IMG/VR virus record: IMGVR_UViG_3300010042_000012
Location: 1-47,145 of that record
Source of the DNA: a virus
DNA length: 47,145 bases
Strand: one strand, 5' to 3'
The position numbers and the translations under genes are program-made. Position 1 is the first letter of the stretch. The number at the start of each line of letters is the position of its first letter. Of the stretch, positions 40,023 to 47,145 are shown in pieces. The notes under the pieces were generated by a model. The model saw only the letters and a program-made list of their open reading frames with translations, did no database searches and was not told the origin of the DNA.

Positions 40023-41596
40023 CGAAAGAACAGTACGAAGTCGAAGGTGCGGTAATGATGCAGTCATGGGTAAATGATTGGTGTAAATTTGCACGGGAGG
40101 TTTTACGGGTTAATCTGGATAAGGAACAGGAAGCGATTCTCAGTTCGGTTCAATACAACCCGAGAACGTCGGTCGCAAGCGGTACCGCCCGTGGTAAGGA
40201 TTTCGTAACGGCTGTGGCTGCAGTCTGCTTCATGTACCTGACCCCTAAATTCAACGACGAAGGTATACTGATCGAGAATACGAAGGTCGCCCTAACAGCT
40301 CCTACTGACCGGCAGGTGAAGAACATTATGATGCCCGAGATCAGCCGGCTATTCAACAGGGCGAAACGTACCGGGATGCTTTTACCAGGCCGATTAAATG
40401 CGTACGATATACGGACTGAATACGAAGAGTGGTTCCTGACAGGATTCAAAGCTGATGAACATAATCATGAGGCGTGGTCTGGATTTCACGCCGTAAATAC
40501 GATGTTTGCTATCACCGAAGCGACCGGGATCAGGGACGACACTTTCGGCGCAATCGAAGGTAACTTGCAGGGCAATTCGCGTGTAATCCTGGTTTTTAAC
40601 CCAAACACTTCAATCGGTTATGCGGCTAAGAGCCAAAAAGATGATCGTTGGTCTAAGTTCAGGCTCAATTCGCTGACAGCTCCGAACGTGATCGATAAAG
40701 TAGTTTCTATTCCGGGTCAGGTCGATTATGAGTGGATCAAAGATAAACTCGAAAACTGGTGTACGAAGATCCGGCCTGACGAGGTCATGGACGAAGAAGA
40801 CGATTTCGAGTTCGAAGGCCAGTGGTATCGCCCCGAAGATATTTTCCGAATAAAGGTCTTAGGTAAGTTCCCGAAAGTAGGTGAAGACAGTCTTATCCCT
40901 GAACAGTGGATCGAGGCAGCCCAAAAACGTTGGTTGGCTTTCCAGGATGAAGTAAAGGACGTATACCTGGAGCCGCTGAGACTTGGCGTCGACGTGGCCG
41001 GTATGGGCAGGGACAGTTCGGTGTTTGCGTACCGGCACGGGCCGTATCTTCGAAGGTTTTATAAAACGAACTCAGGTGGTCGGGCTGACCACATGGCTGT
41101 TGCCGGCAGGATCGTAAAGGAAATGGATAAGAATATCACTTTTACAGCTATGGTCGATACGATCGGTGAAGGTGCCGGGGTTTATTCCAGAACTACCGAA
41201 CTCGGCTATGAGGACCGAGTATTCAGCTGTAAGTATTCGGAATCGGCAAAGGACGGATCAGGGAAAGATCTTTCAGATGTGACCGGAGAATATAAGTTTG
41301 CAAATATGCGCGCTTACCTGCATTGGGCTGTTCGGGACTGGCTTAATCCAAGAAATAACACGGGGGCGATGATACCGAACGGTGCGGCAGGGCAGAGCTT
41401 TAAGCAGGAAGCGATCGAAATAAAATGGAAGTTTCTCAGTAACGGTTCGATAATGATTGAGGAAAAAGACGACCTGAAGAAAAGGCTCGGCAGATCCCCG
41501 GATGAATTCGACGCATTGGCAAATACATTTTATCCGTTCACTATGAAAAAAACCGCTAATTTTACCGCTATAAGAAACGCTTTCCGTAGACGATGA
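40019..41596 (+). CDS. terL: Terminase large subunit (ATPase and nuclease)
   Basis: The packaging motor. The ATPase domain has a variant Walker A, SGTARGKD (Lys60), and Walker B with catalytic Glu167 in MFAITEATGI, followed by the coupling region VILVFNPNTSIG. The nuclease domain shows LGVDVAGMGRDSSVFAY (Asp325), FTAMVDTIGEGAGVYSR and RSPDEFDALANTF, which supplies the last acidic metal ligand. Length (525 aa) is standard. The gene overlaps TerS and portal by 4 bp each. Confidence 0.94.
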   Translation: MTKEQYEVEGAVMMQSWVNDWCKFAREVLRVNLDKEQEAILSSVQYNPRTSVASGTARGKDFVTAVAAVCFMYLTPKFNDEGILIENTKVALTAPTDRQVKNIMMPEISRLFNRAKRTGMLLPGRLNAYDIRTEYEEWFLTGFKADEHNHEAWSGFHAVNTMFAITEATGIRDDTFGAIEGNLQGNSRVILVFNPNTSIGYAAKSQKDDRWSKFRLNSLTAPNVIDKVVSIPGQVDYEWIKDKLENWCTKIRPDEVMDEEDDFEFEGQWYRPEDIFRIKVLGKFPKVGEDSLIPEQWIEAAQKRWLAFQDEVKDVYLEPLRLGVDVAGMGRDSSVFAYRHGPYLRRFYKTNSGGRADHMAVAGRIVKEMDKNITFTAMVDTIGEGAGVYSRTTELGYEDRVFSCKYSESAKDGSGKDLSDVTGEYKFANMRAYLHWAVRDWLNPRNNTGAMIPNGAAGQSFKQEAIEIKWKFLSNGSIMIEEKDDLKKRLGRSPDEFDALANTFYPFTMKKTANFTAIRNAFRRR

Positions 41597-43044
41597 AAAA
41601 ACTAATTGACATCTTTCAAGAGACAGAACCGGACAAGGTTATCAGATCTCTGCAGAACAAACCATTTAAAGTTCCTGCGTGGTCAGACCTGGAAAAGGAA
41701 TATGAACCACGGATGCACAAAATATTCGATAAAGTCCTTTACCCGGATAAGCAGATCTACGAATCCCGTATCGATCCTGAGACAAACAAAGCAGTCGAAG
41801 TTGCTGCAGGTGAAGAACCGATTACACGTGTTGCGTTAGGCCTGCAGAAACTTGCGGTAAAGCGTATCGTAGAATTTATGTATACGACGCCACCGGATAT
41901 TTCCTGTGAAGATCTGGGCGCGGTACCGGTACGGAAGGAACAGTTCGATTCGTTTAAAAAGATCCTGAAGAAAACGAAGTGGAACTCGATGAACAAAGAA
42001 AGATGCCATATCGTAGAATCGCAATGCGAGTGCGCCGTATACTGGTACTCGAAAACGAGCCCTACGAAAACGTATGGTTTTAATTCAGCCTCAAAACTAA
42101 AGTACCAGGTATTCAGTCCTGAAAAAGGTGATGAGCTTTACCCTTATTTCGATGATTCGGGCGATATGGTTGCATTCAGCCGCATGTTCAGTACTTACGA
42201 CGAAAAGGATCTTGAGATTAAACATTTCGAAACCTGGACGGATGAAAATTACATGAGCTGGAAACTTGAAACAGGTTCTTCAGGCTGGATCGAAGACGAA
42301 GTAAGTAAGCCGCACGGACTGGATCGAATACCTATCGTTTACACACACAGGAAACAGCCTATTTGGGCCGATGCCGATAACGACAAGGTTCACAACCTTG
42401 AAAAGATACTTTCCCGTAACGGGGATATTATCGACTATCACTCAGATCCAATACTTTTACTTTCAGGTGATCTACAAGGTGCACCGGCTAAAGGGGATTC
42501 GAACCGGGTCTTTATAGCCTCCGGCGATGCGAAAGCGCAATACGTATCGTGGGATCAGTCAATAGAATCTACTAAATTCTCGTATGATTATATTCTGCGA
42601 ATGTATTTCCATGAACTGCAGCTGCCGGATCTTTCTTTCGAGAATATCAAAGGCATAGGCGCGCTGTCGGGCGTGGCTCTGGAATTCATGTTCGCGGATG
42701 CACACCTGAAGGTAGGTGACGAATCAGAAATATTCCTTAACTCGATGGAACGTGACTATTCGATCATTAAAGCGTACATGGCTTTGATGAATACGAAATG
42801 GGCTGATTCTATTCAGGACATGGAGATCGAAACCGAGATCAATCCGTTTATTATCTCTGATGCACTGGCTAAAGTCGACCTACTGCTGAAAGCTAACGGC
42901 CAGAAAGCGATCGTACCGCAGGAGCTGTCTGTCCAACTGTCTGGCCTGGCTAAAGATCCTGCGAACGCCTGGAAGATGATACAGGCCGAACAGAAAGCAG
43001 AAATTGATCGAGAAGCTAATATTCCTTTATCGGGCGAAGAATAA
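41593..43044 (+). CDS. Portal protein
   Basis: Forms the dodecameric channel at the packaging vertex. It resembles SPP1 gp6-like portals: LEKEYEPRMHKIFDKVLYPD near the start, then GLQKLAVKRIVEFMY, KAQYVSWDQSIESTKFSYDY, ILRMYFHELQLPDLSFENIK and GIGALSGVALEFMFADAHLK, which lie in the clip/stem and wing region. The tail (DALAKVDLLLKANGQKAIVP) is the usual C-terminal helix. Length (483 aa) and position after TerL agree. It overlaps TerL by 4 bp and the 74-aa gene by 1 bp. Confidence 0.88.
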   Translation: MKKLIDIFQETEPDKVIRSLQNKPFKVPAWSDLEKEYEPRMHKIFDKVLYPDKQIYESRIDPETNKAVEVAAGEEPITRVALGLQKLAVKRIVEFMYTTPPDISCEDLGAVPVRKEQFDSFKKILKKTKWNSMNKERCHIVESQCECAVYWYSKTSPTKTYGFNSASKLKYQVFSPEKGDELYPYFDDSGDMVAFSRMFSTYDEKDLEIKHFETWTDENYMSWKLETGSSGWIEDEVSKPHGLDRIPIVYTHRKQPIWADADNDKVHNLEKILSRNGDIIDYHSDPILLLSGDLQGAPAKGDSNRVFIASGDAKAQYVSWDQSIESTKFSYDYILRMYFHELQLPDLSFENIKGIGALSGVALEFMFADAHLKVGDESEIFLNSMERDYSIIKAYMALMNTKWADSIQDMEIETEINPFIISDALAKVDLLLKANGQKAIVPQELSVQLSGLAKDPANAWKMIQAEQKAEIDREANIPLSGEE

Positions 43045-43268
43045 TGTACATAAGCAATAAATTCAGCCGAGGTGACTTCGTTTACCTGACCACTGACCCG
43101 GAACAGAAAAAACGGGTCGTAATCTGCATAACTGTTTTCGATCGTGACGATCTGTCCTATACTGTTCAATGCGGTACGGAAAGATCGGATCATTACGATT
43201 TCGAAATATCCCTCGAGCCTGATAAAAATCTTTTAATGGGTATCGAACCAACTTTAAAGAATGGCTAA
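43044..43268 (+). CDS. Small head-region protein (74 aa)
   Basis: A small beta-rich protein starting MYISNKFSRGDFVYLTTDPE, with RVVICITVFDRDDLSYTVQC; an SH3-like barrel is likely. It is coupled on both sides (TAATG overlap with the portal, 8-bp overlap with the minor head gene), so it is probably made with the head morphogenesis proteins. Function unknown. Confidence 0.68.
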   Translation: MYISNKFSRGDFVYLTTDPEQKKRVVICITVFDRDDLSYTVQCGTERSDHYDFEISLEPDKNLLMGIEPTLKNG

Positions 43269-44328
43269 AAATTGGGATAACGTACATTTTGAGAATATTG
43301 ACGAAGTACTCAGGATTATACAAAAACTTTACAACGATGCTATACGGAAAGCAGTTAAGCAGGGTTTGAAGGTCAAGTATGATCCTGAAACCTTGTTTAC
43401 GTTCGATGATGCACCAAAGGCACTGCAGAAAGAAGTCGATAAGATCCTACGGGCTTTTCACGATCAGATGGTCGACGTAATCGACGAAGGTACGAATCGG
43501 GCCTGGTTGCTGTCCGGTGATAAGAACGACGAATTGGTTCGTTCGATCGTTCCTGCGGCTAAGTTATCCGAACCAGCCCTAAAACGTTTCATGGGCAGGA
43601 ATCTCGACGCGCTCTTGACTTTCCAGACCCGGAAATCGAACGGCTTGAACTTATCAGATCGAGTATGGAATATTACGAAAGACTTTAAGAACGAAATCGA
43701 ACTCGCCTTGGACATAGGCCTATCTGAAGGTAAATCGGCCAATGAGATCGCTAAAGATGTTCGGCAATACCTGAACGAACCGGATAAGCTATTCCGCAGA
43801 GTGAGGGACAAGAACGGAAAGTTGCAATTATCGAAAGCTGCGAAACAGTACAAGCCTGGCACAGGTGTTTACCGGAGCAGCAGAAAGAACGCGCAAAGGC
43901 TGACCCGTACCGAGATTAATATGGCTTATCGTGAAGCGGATCACGACCGCTGGCAGGATCTCGACTTTGTCGTTGGCTATGAGGTCCGAAGGAGCAACAA
44001 TACTGTTGGCTGTGATATTTGTTCTTCTTTGGTTGGTAGATACCCGAAGACATTTAAGTTCAGAGGTTTTCACCCAAATTGCAAATGTAACTGCATAACG
44101 ATTCTTGCCAGTAAACAGGAGATGGATGAGATAATAGATAAAATCGCTTCAGGCGGATCTAACTCAGGGTTTAAATCGAAAGAAGGGATTTATAAAATGC
44201 CTGAGAATTATACAAGCTGGGTTAAAGCAAACGAAAAAAAGTTATTACGTGCTAAAAACCCAGCTTATTGGATAAAGGATAACTACAAAGACGGAGATCT
44301 TAAAAAAGGGCTGAAATACATTGGGTAG
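43261..44328 (+). CDS. Minor head/head morphogenesis protein (Mu gpF-like)
   Basis: Needed for head assembly or DNA ejection. The Mu gpF/SPP1 gp7 pattern is visible: KNAQRLTRTEINMAYREADH, then VGCDICSSLVGRYP and FHPNCKCNCI. Cys251, Cys254, His271, Cys274 and Cys276 could bind zinc. The N-terminal part (IIQKLYNDAIRKAVKQGLKV) is helical. The final region has TSWVKANEKKLLRAKNPAYW. It is the last gene of the packaging/portal run; about 50 bp later lies a minus-strand open frame. Confidence 0.85.
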   Translation: MAKNWDNVHFENIDEVLRIIQKLYNDAIRKAVKQGLKVKYDPETLFTFDDAPKALQKEVDKILRAFHDQMVDVIDEGTNRAWLLSGDKNDELVRSIVPAAKLSEPALKRFMGRNLDALLTFQTRKSNGLNLSDRVWNITKDFKNEIELALDIGLSEGKSANEIAKDVRQYLNEPDKLFRRVRDKNGKLQLSKAAKQYKPGTGVYRSSRKNAQRLTRTEINMAYREADHDRWQDLDFVVGYEVRRSNNTVGCDICSSLVGRYPKTFKFRGFHPNCKCNCITILASKQEMDEIIDKIASGGSNSGFKSKEGIYKMPENYTSWVKANEKKLLRAKNPAYWIKDNYKDGDLKKGLKYIG

Positions 44329-44378
44329 GTTTTACGCTTAAGCCTCCCAATTGTGTTTCCGTATCTCGAAAGTATTGT

Positions 44379-44495
44379 CTACCTTTGCCAACCGCGAATT
44401 TCTTCCATACGTTTTTTTAATTCATCACGAACTGTTACAGCGGTACGTGATTTTCTTTTTATAAAGCTAAAAATAATTCCGTTTAAGTGTTGCAT
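44379..44495 (-). CDS. Possible small basic protein on the opposite strand (38 aa)
   Basis: An ATG at 44495, inside promoter C, opens MQHLNGIIFSFIKRKSRTAV, continuing TVRDELKKRMEEIRGWQR to a TAG at 44381. The charged helical composition looks protein-like, and the frame fills the gap between the minor head gene and promoter C. However, it is short and has no supporting promoter. It might be a decayed gene. Confidence 0.3.
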   Translation of the reverse strand: MQHLNGIIFSFIKRKSRTAVTVRDELKKRMEEIRGWQR

Positions 44496-44537
44496 AGTAA
44501 AATATTATTTTTACCTTTGCATATCACTTAAACGGAA
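44477..44537 (+). promoter_or_regulatory. Promoter C (copy 3 of the 37-bp repeated promoter) flanked by 13-bp inverted repeats
   Basis: TTG at 44490-44492 and TACCTTTG at 44512-44519, 19 bp apart; the 37-bp block spans 44490-44526. It is bracketed by TTCCGTTTAAGTG (44477-44489) and its exact inverse CACTTAAACGGAA (44525-44537). The right arm overlaps the transcription start region and a nearly identical CACTTAAACG follows copy 1, so it may be an operator. It drives 44544-45602. Confidence 0.87.
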
Positions 44538-44543
44538 AATATC

Positions 44544-45023
44544 ATGGTTCACAGAGACTTAATCATTAAAACTTTCACAGATCAGAAAGGTTTTAAATGC
44601 AGTGTGTTCGATTTAGAAGATATTAACTTAGTCGGTACCCCGATATATGATAGTCCAGCAGAAGCTCAAGATGAAGCGAAGAAATGGATCGATAAATACC
44701 TGGGCGTTCCGCATATCCACGACGAATCAATTATCGACGTAACAGACGAGCCTGCTGAGAAAATCAATTATGAAAGTGCAGATCAGTTAATGGCTGAGGC
44801 TGCGGAAAAGGGTGAGTTTATACAGCTCGATAATGTTCCCGTACAGCAAATGGTGGCAGATTACAACCTTATCCAGGTCACTAAGAAACTCACTTTGGAT
44901 GCAGTCGAAGAAATCGTAAGTGACCTTTTATCCAATTCTACTCTTGATTCGGCTAATGATTATGGTTATCGAAAGGCATTAAATCACCTATCTGAACGCC
45001 TCAATAAACTTCGTGAGATATGA
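44544..45023 (+). CDS. Hypothetical early protein, first gene after promoter C (159 aa)
   Basis: It starts MVHRDLIIKTFTDQKGFKCS. The N-terminal ~55 residues (YDSPAEAQDEAKKWIDKYLG) resemble small DUF-type strand-helix domains common in phage early genes. An acidic middle (DVTDEPAEKINYESADQLMA) and a C-terminal helix (YRKALNHLSERLNKLREI) follow. The ATG lies 6 bp after the right arm of the inverted repeat. A role in early host takeover is inferred only from promoter and position. Confidence 0.65.
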   Translation: MVHRDLIIKTFTDQKGFKCSVFDLEDINLVGTPIYDSPAEAQDEAKKWIDKYLGVPHIHDESIIDVTDEPAEKINYESADQLMAEAAEKGEFIQLDNVPVQQMVADYNLIQVTKKLTLDAVEEIVSDLLSNSTLDSANDYGYRKALNHLSERLNKLREI

Positions 45024-45169
45024 AAGAATACTTCGCAGAATTCGAAACAGTGTCAGGTCAAAACCACTACCGGCACTTTGATTGCGCTAACGAGGATCAG
45101 GCCAATATCGAGGCTCAGGAATACGCAGAGCTGTGGGGTTGGAAAGTTATAACGGTAATCCAGGTTTAA
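45020..45169 (+). CDS. Small acidic early protein (49 aa)
   Basis: The ATG overlaps the preceding TGA (ATGA). It begins MKEYFAEFETVSGQNHYRHF, then DCANEDQANIEAQEYAELWG and WKVITVIQV. The strand-helix-strand pattern is similar to the N-terminal part of the gene before it (a residue run giving 'EAQ-A--WA...W'), so it may be a related mini-domain. No function known. Confidence 0.62.
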   Translation: MKEYFAEFETVSGQNHYRHFDCANEDQANIEAQEYAELWGWKVITVIQV

Positions 45170-45171
45170 GT

Positions 45172-45327
45172 ATGGGCAGGCATAAGAAACACACCAAGAA
45201 ATCACCTGTAAAGTTTCATACTGATACGATAGGTGATAAGTTCAGGCAAACCGTTATCGCTGAAGCGTTAAACGATCCGCTGGCAGACGTCCGACCACTT
45301 TTAGAAACTATTAAACTTCAATACTGA
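45172..45327 (+). CDS. Small basic early protein (51 aa)
   Basis: The ATG at 45172, 2 bp after the previous stop, is preferred over an upstream GTG inside that gene. It begins MGRHKKHTKKSPVKFHTDTI with a strongly basic N-terminus that could bind nucleic acid. The end (FRQTVIAEALNDPLADVRPL) is helical. No family is recognised. Confidence 0.58.
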   Translation: MGRHKKHTKKSPVKFHTDTIGDKFRQTVIAEALNDPLADVRPLLETIKLQY

Positions 45328-45328
45328 T

Positions 45329-45466
45329 ATGGCAAAACCAAAAATAATAAGGTCCGCAATACCAATGGCGGCAGGAGGTACTAAAGGGTATGTAGCTATT
45401 CACTTTCTAAAACCTGCTTGGATGTCCCCTTTCAATGATCTTTGGTTTATTATGCACCCAAACTGA
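45329..45466 (+). CDS. Small hypothetical early protein (45 aa)
   Basis: It begins MAKPKIIRSAIPMAAGGTKG and ends FNDLWFIMHPN. It is 1 bp after the previous stop and 7 bp before the next ATG. Too short to assign; the regular spacing within the early operon is the reason to list it. Confidence 0.5.
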   Translation: MAKPKIIRSAIPMAAGGTKGYVAIHFLKPAWMSPFNDLWFIMHPN

Positions 45467-45473
45467 ATAAAGC

Positions 45474-45602
45474 ATGTATTTAGATATTCACTACTTCCCT
45501 GATAAATCTATTCTTATTATGTTCATGCTGCCGGATAAGATAACTAGGCCAGGTTACGTTCAGCGGTTTACTCATGCAAGCATACGACTTCATCCTAACT
45601 AA
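45474..45602 (+). CDS. Small hypothetical early protein (42 aa)
   Basis: It begins MYLDIHYFPDKSILIMFMLP and ends SIRLHPN. It is the last frame of the early operon; its stop touches the stem of the hairpin terminator. No function is recognised and expression is uncertain. Confidence 0.45.
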   Translation: MYLDIHYFPDKSILIMFMLPDKITRPGYVQRFTHASIRLHPN

Positions 45603-45604
45603 AA

Positions 45605-45634
45605 AAAAGACCTGGCTATAAAGTCAGGTCTTTT
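45605..45634 (+). terminator. Hairpin terminator of the promoter C operon (bidirectional)
   Basis: AAAAGACCTG and CAGGTCTTTT form a perfect 10-bp stem with a 10-nt loop, followed by T (plus strand) and preceded by an A run, so it can work in both directions. It lies between the early plus operon and the minus-strand genes. Confidence 0.9.
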
Positions 45635-45697
45635 TGCGTATTAATCACACTTAAACAAGATATTACCCTCCAGTAAATTCTCATAGGTGCAAATATC

Positions 45698-45904
45698 TTA
45701 TTTCTTTTTAAATAAACCTATTCGCTCCTCTAATATTCGTGCATACAGCAGCATAACATGATACTGATCTTTTAAAAGTCGCTTTTCCCGATCACTTAAC
45801 GACTTATATATGTCTGTGGTCTGGAATTTATACGACTTAACTTTCTTATCCTGGAGCTCTTTAAGCTCGTCTACTACGCGTTGTTCGTGGGGTTGTAGGT
45901 CCAT
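45698..45904 (-). CDS. Small helical phage protein of the 'QRVVDEL' type (68 aa)
   Basis: Starting MDLQPHEQRVVDELKELQDK and continuing YKSLSDREKRLLKDQYHVML / LYARILEERI, this is a member of a widespread group of small phage and prophage proteins with the pattern 'QRVV-E--EL--K---L--F----F--L---E--LL--Q---M--Y--IL--RI'. All are helical and their function is not established. It stands downstream of the exonuclease gene on the minus strand. Confidence 0.7.
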   Translation of the reverse strand: MDLQPHEQRVVDELKELQDKKVKSYKFQTTDIYKSLSDREKRLLKDQYHVMLLYARILEERIGLFKKK

Positions 45905-45929
45905 ACTTTTAATACTTTTAATACTTTTT
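45902..45929 (-). repeat. Three 9-bp tandem repeats at the start of the 68-aa gene
   Basis: AAAAGTATT is repeated directly before and into the ATG (two full copies and AAAAGTATG). The A-rich unit may act as an A/T-rich leader that helps ribosomes bind, or may be simple slippage. Confidence 0.5.
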
Positions 45930-45987
45930 ATATGGTTAATAAATATTTATTGTATTGATCATTTCTGATTGTTTGCGATCATATTCG

Positions 45988-46557
45988 TTATATCATTTCG
46001 ACGCACTCCAGGATTTCCCGGGTAATTTTTACGTCTGATAATGCGTCGTGAAACCCTTCCCCTTCGACAGATAAACCGAAGTGTTTGGCTACTGTTTCCA
46101 GCTTAAAATTACTCATTCTGACACGTTCTTTTTCCAGCTTATAACCTGCAATGATCATCACGTCGATAGAGTGTGACCAGAACCAGGAGCCGAAGAAAGT
46201 GTCCCCGTTCTTCTCGAAAAATACGCGTAGAAAGCCCATATCGAAAGCCTGGCAGTTGTAGCCTGCTGCATAGAATTTATCGGTTCTGTCGAACTGATTT
46301 ACGTACTTGCTCAGTAACTTTTTTAGCTTTTTGAAACCCTCGTGCTGAGATCCATAACCGTACATAATCTTTTTTGTTATCCCTCCAACGGGCGTAACAT
46401 AGTCCTCCGGCAGTTCCTCAAAATGGAATGGTCGCATCTTAATTTCTGCTGTATCAACGATCACGCCGTCGATCTCGATCAATACTGCCAACTGGTGAAT
46501 GCTGTCTTTATGTGAATGCAGTCCGGTTGTTTCTACGTCAAACCAAAATCTTTTCAT
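45988..46557 (-). CDS. DEDDh 3'-5' exonuclease (DnaQ/RNase T-like)
   Basis: It degrades 3' ends of DNA or RNA. Exo I is DVETTG (Asp7, Glu9), Exo II is YNCQAFDMGFLR (Asp106) and Exo III is HDALSDVKITRE (His170, Asp175), which completes the DEDDh set. Length (189 aa) is usual for a stand-alone proofreading-type nuclease. The phage polymerase already has its own exonuclease motif, so this may act in repair, recombination or RNA turnover. It overlaps the upstream 110-aa gene by 4 bp. Confidence 0.92.
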   Translation of the reverse strand: MKRFWFDVETTGLHSHKDSIHQLAVLIEIDGVIVDTAEIKMRPFHFEELPEDYVTPVGGITKKIMYGYGSQHEGFKKLKKLLSKYVNQFDRTDKFYAAGYNCQAFDMGFLRVFFEKNGDTFFGSWFWSHSIDVMIIAGYKLEKERVRMSNFKLETVAKHFGLSVEGEGFHDALSDVKITREILECVEMI

Positions 46558-46886
46558 AAAATTCGGATCGAAAGGTTTAATTCAGCACAGGTTTTTAGGA
46601 AATAATAAGCCGATAAAAAAGCCCATTCATTGCCTGGATCTACCTCAATATCCCAATAGGATTCGGCCCACATTTTCCTAACTTCTTCAGTTGAATACTC
46701 GCGAAAATCCCAATCGGCACCTGTGACTTCCTGCAATATTGCTCGGGTAGCGTTAGTGTCTATTCCTCCCTGACTTAATTCTGCATCGACGCGTAACGCC
46801 ATACTGCCTACTAAATTCGAAACCTTATCGAATATCCGGTCGATCGGAGATCCGCTTTTATAATCTGCTTTGATGTAATACCCCAT
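46554..46886 (-). CDS. Hypothetical protein (110 aa)
   Basis: It begins MGYYIKADYKSGSPIDRIFD; the middle AELSQGGIDTNATRAILQEV and WAESYWDIEVDPGNEWAFLS are acidic and helical. No motif is recognised. It lies between the helicase and exonuclease genes; its stop overlaps the exonuclease ATG, so it probably belongs to the replication/repair operon. Confidence 0.65.
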   Translation of the reverse strand: MGYYIKADYKSGSPIDRIFDKVSNLVGSMALRVDAELSQGGIDTNATRAILQEVTGADWDFREYSTEEVRKMWAESYWDIEVDPGNEWAFLSAYYFLKTCAELNLSIRIL

Positions 46887-46977
46887 AATTGAAAAATCGT
46901 TTTTAAGACCGTTAAAATTTACTACCCTTATAGTTTACTTACCTTACCCCCGAAAGTGTCTCAGATCGAAGAAAAAG

Positions 46978-47145
46978 CTATGCTGTGTACATTTCTATAC
47001 GTGCTTTCACTGCCTGCATAAGTTGTTCTTGTCCCCAAGCCTTTTGATATAACCCTTTTACAACGTCTTCGTCGAACGTTCCTTCGCAGACGATATGTGT
47101 ATTCACGACAGATATTTTCTGCCCCTGACGGTCCAGTCTCGCCAC
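46978..47145 (-). CDS. SNF2-type DNA helicase, C-terminal end only (partial)
   Basis: The last 55 codons of a larger gene entering from the right edge, ending at a TAG (46980-46978). ARLDRQGQK is helicase motif VI of SNF2 proteins (arginine finger region), followed by VVNTHIVCEGTFDEDVVKGL and QEQLMQAVKARIEMYTA, the typical C-terminus of phage SNF2 helicases. The ATPase domain lies outside. It should remodel or unwind DNA in replication. The start and length cannot be judged. Confidence 0.88.
   Translation of the reverse strand: MARLDRQGQKISVVNTHIVCEGTFDEDVVKGLYQKAWGQEQLMQAVKARIEMYTA

Noticed and set aside
44331-44372. Inverted repeat ATTGGG..AGG / CCT..CCCAAT after the minor head gene as a terminator
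   Set aside because: A 9-bp stem with a bulge but no T run on either side; it may be a weak structure only.
44380-44387. Second TACCTTTG box about 130 bp upstream of promoter C's box
   Set aside because: No -33 TTG at 19-21 bp and no repeat block around it; treated as background.
44353-44562. 69-codon plus-strand open frame before the promoter C operon
   Set aside because: It runs through the promoter and its inverted repeats, has Cys/Phe-rich composition unlike the neighbours, and overlaps the start of the real early gene.
1-47145. Circular junction: joining the two window ends to continue the polymerase into the right-hand sequence
   Set aside because: Joining the ends gives a stop after about a dozen unrelated codons and breaks the SNF2 frame, so the window is a part of a larger genome rather than a complete circle.

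Overview
The window is a piece of a tailed-phage (or prophage) genome with siphovirus-type architecture: a long tape measure protein, a major tail protein, a gpE-like major capsid protein, TerS/TerL and a portal. The host is most likely a member of the Bacteroidota. Several promoters fit the Bacteroidota pattern of TTG, about 19-20 bp, then TAnnTTTG. Shine-Dalgarno sequences are largely absent and leaders are A-rich. Three exported proteins have signal peptides ending in Ala/Ser-Gln, as in that phylum. No integrase, tRNA or CRISPR array was seen. Both ends cut through genes: a family A DNA polymerase at the left and an SNF2 helicase at the right, so some replication genes lie outside.

Layout. 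(1) 1-7028, minus strand: replication and early genes, comprising the DNA polymerase (interrupted by an intein-type Hint domain), a DUF2815 ssDNA-binding protein, a DUF2800 RecB/Cas4-like nuclease and several small proteins. Promoter A (7045-7081) drives at least the upstream end. (2) 7142-23464, minus strand: late genes read from scaffold through decoration, capsid, connectors, tail terminator, major tail protein, chaperones and tape measure to tail tip and hub. This run is interrupted by a plus-strand unit at 12309-13919 with its own promoter, membrane proteins, a lipoprotein, an XRE-type DNA-binding protein and a strong terminator, which is the layout of a moron. (3) 23572-37950, plus strand: three tail-fibre proteins, a putative secreted adhesin or enzyme, membrane/coiled-coil lysis proteins (holin/spanin candidates), an M15 peptidase endolysin, and a signal-peptide-bearing beta-helix tailspike. 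(4) 38016-44328, plus strand: ParB-like protein, TET-associated-type glycosyltransferase, TerS, TerL, portal and minor head protein. (5) 44477-45634, plus strand: an early operon of small proteins from promoter C, ended by a hairpin terminator. (6) 45698-47145, minus strand: small protein, DnaQ-like exonuclease, unknown protein and the end of an SNF2 helicase.

Two organisational points stand out. First, the same 37-bp promoter block, nearly identical, occurs at three distant places (7045, 12309, 44490), one of them controlling the operon that encodes the only recognisable repressor-like protein. Second, packaging/portal genes and capsid/tail genes are on opposite strands, separated by about 15 kb of fibre and lysis genes.

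Functions are inferred from protein sequence patterns read by eye; no database search was possible.
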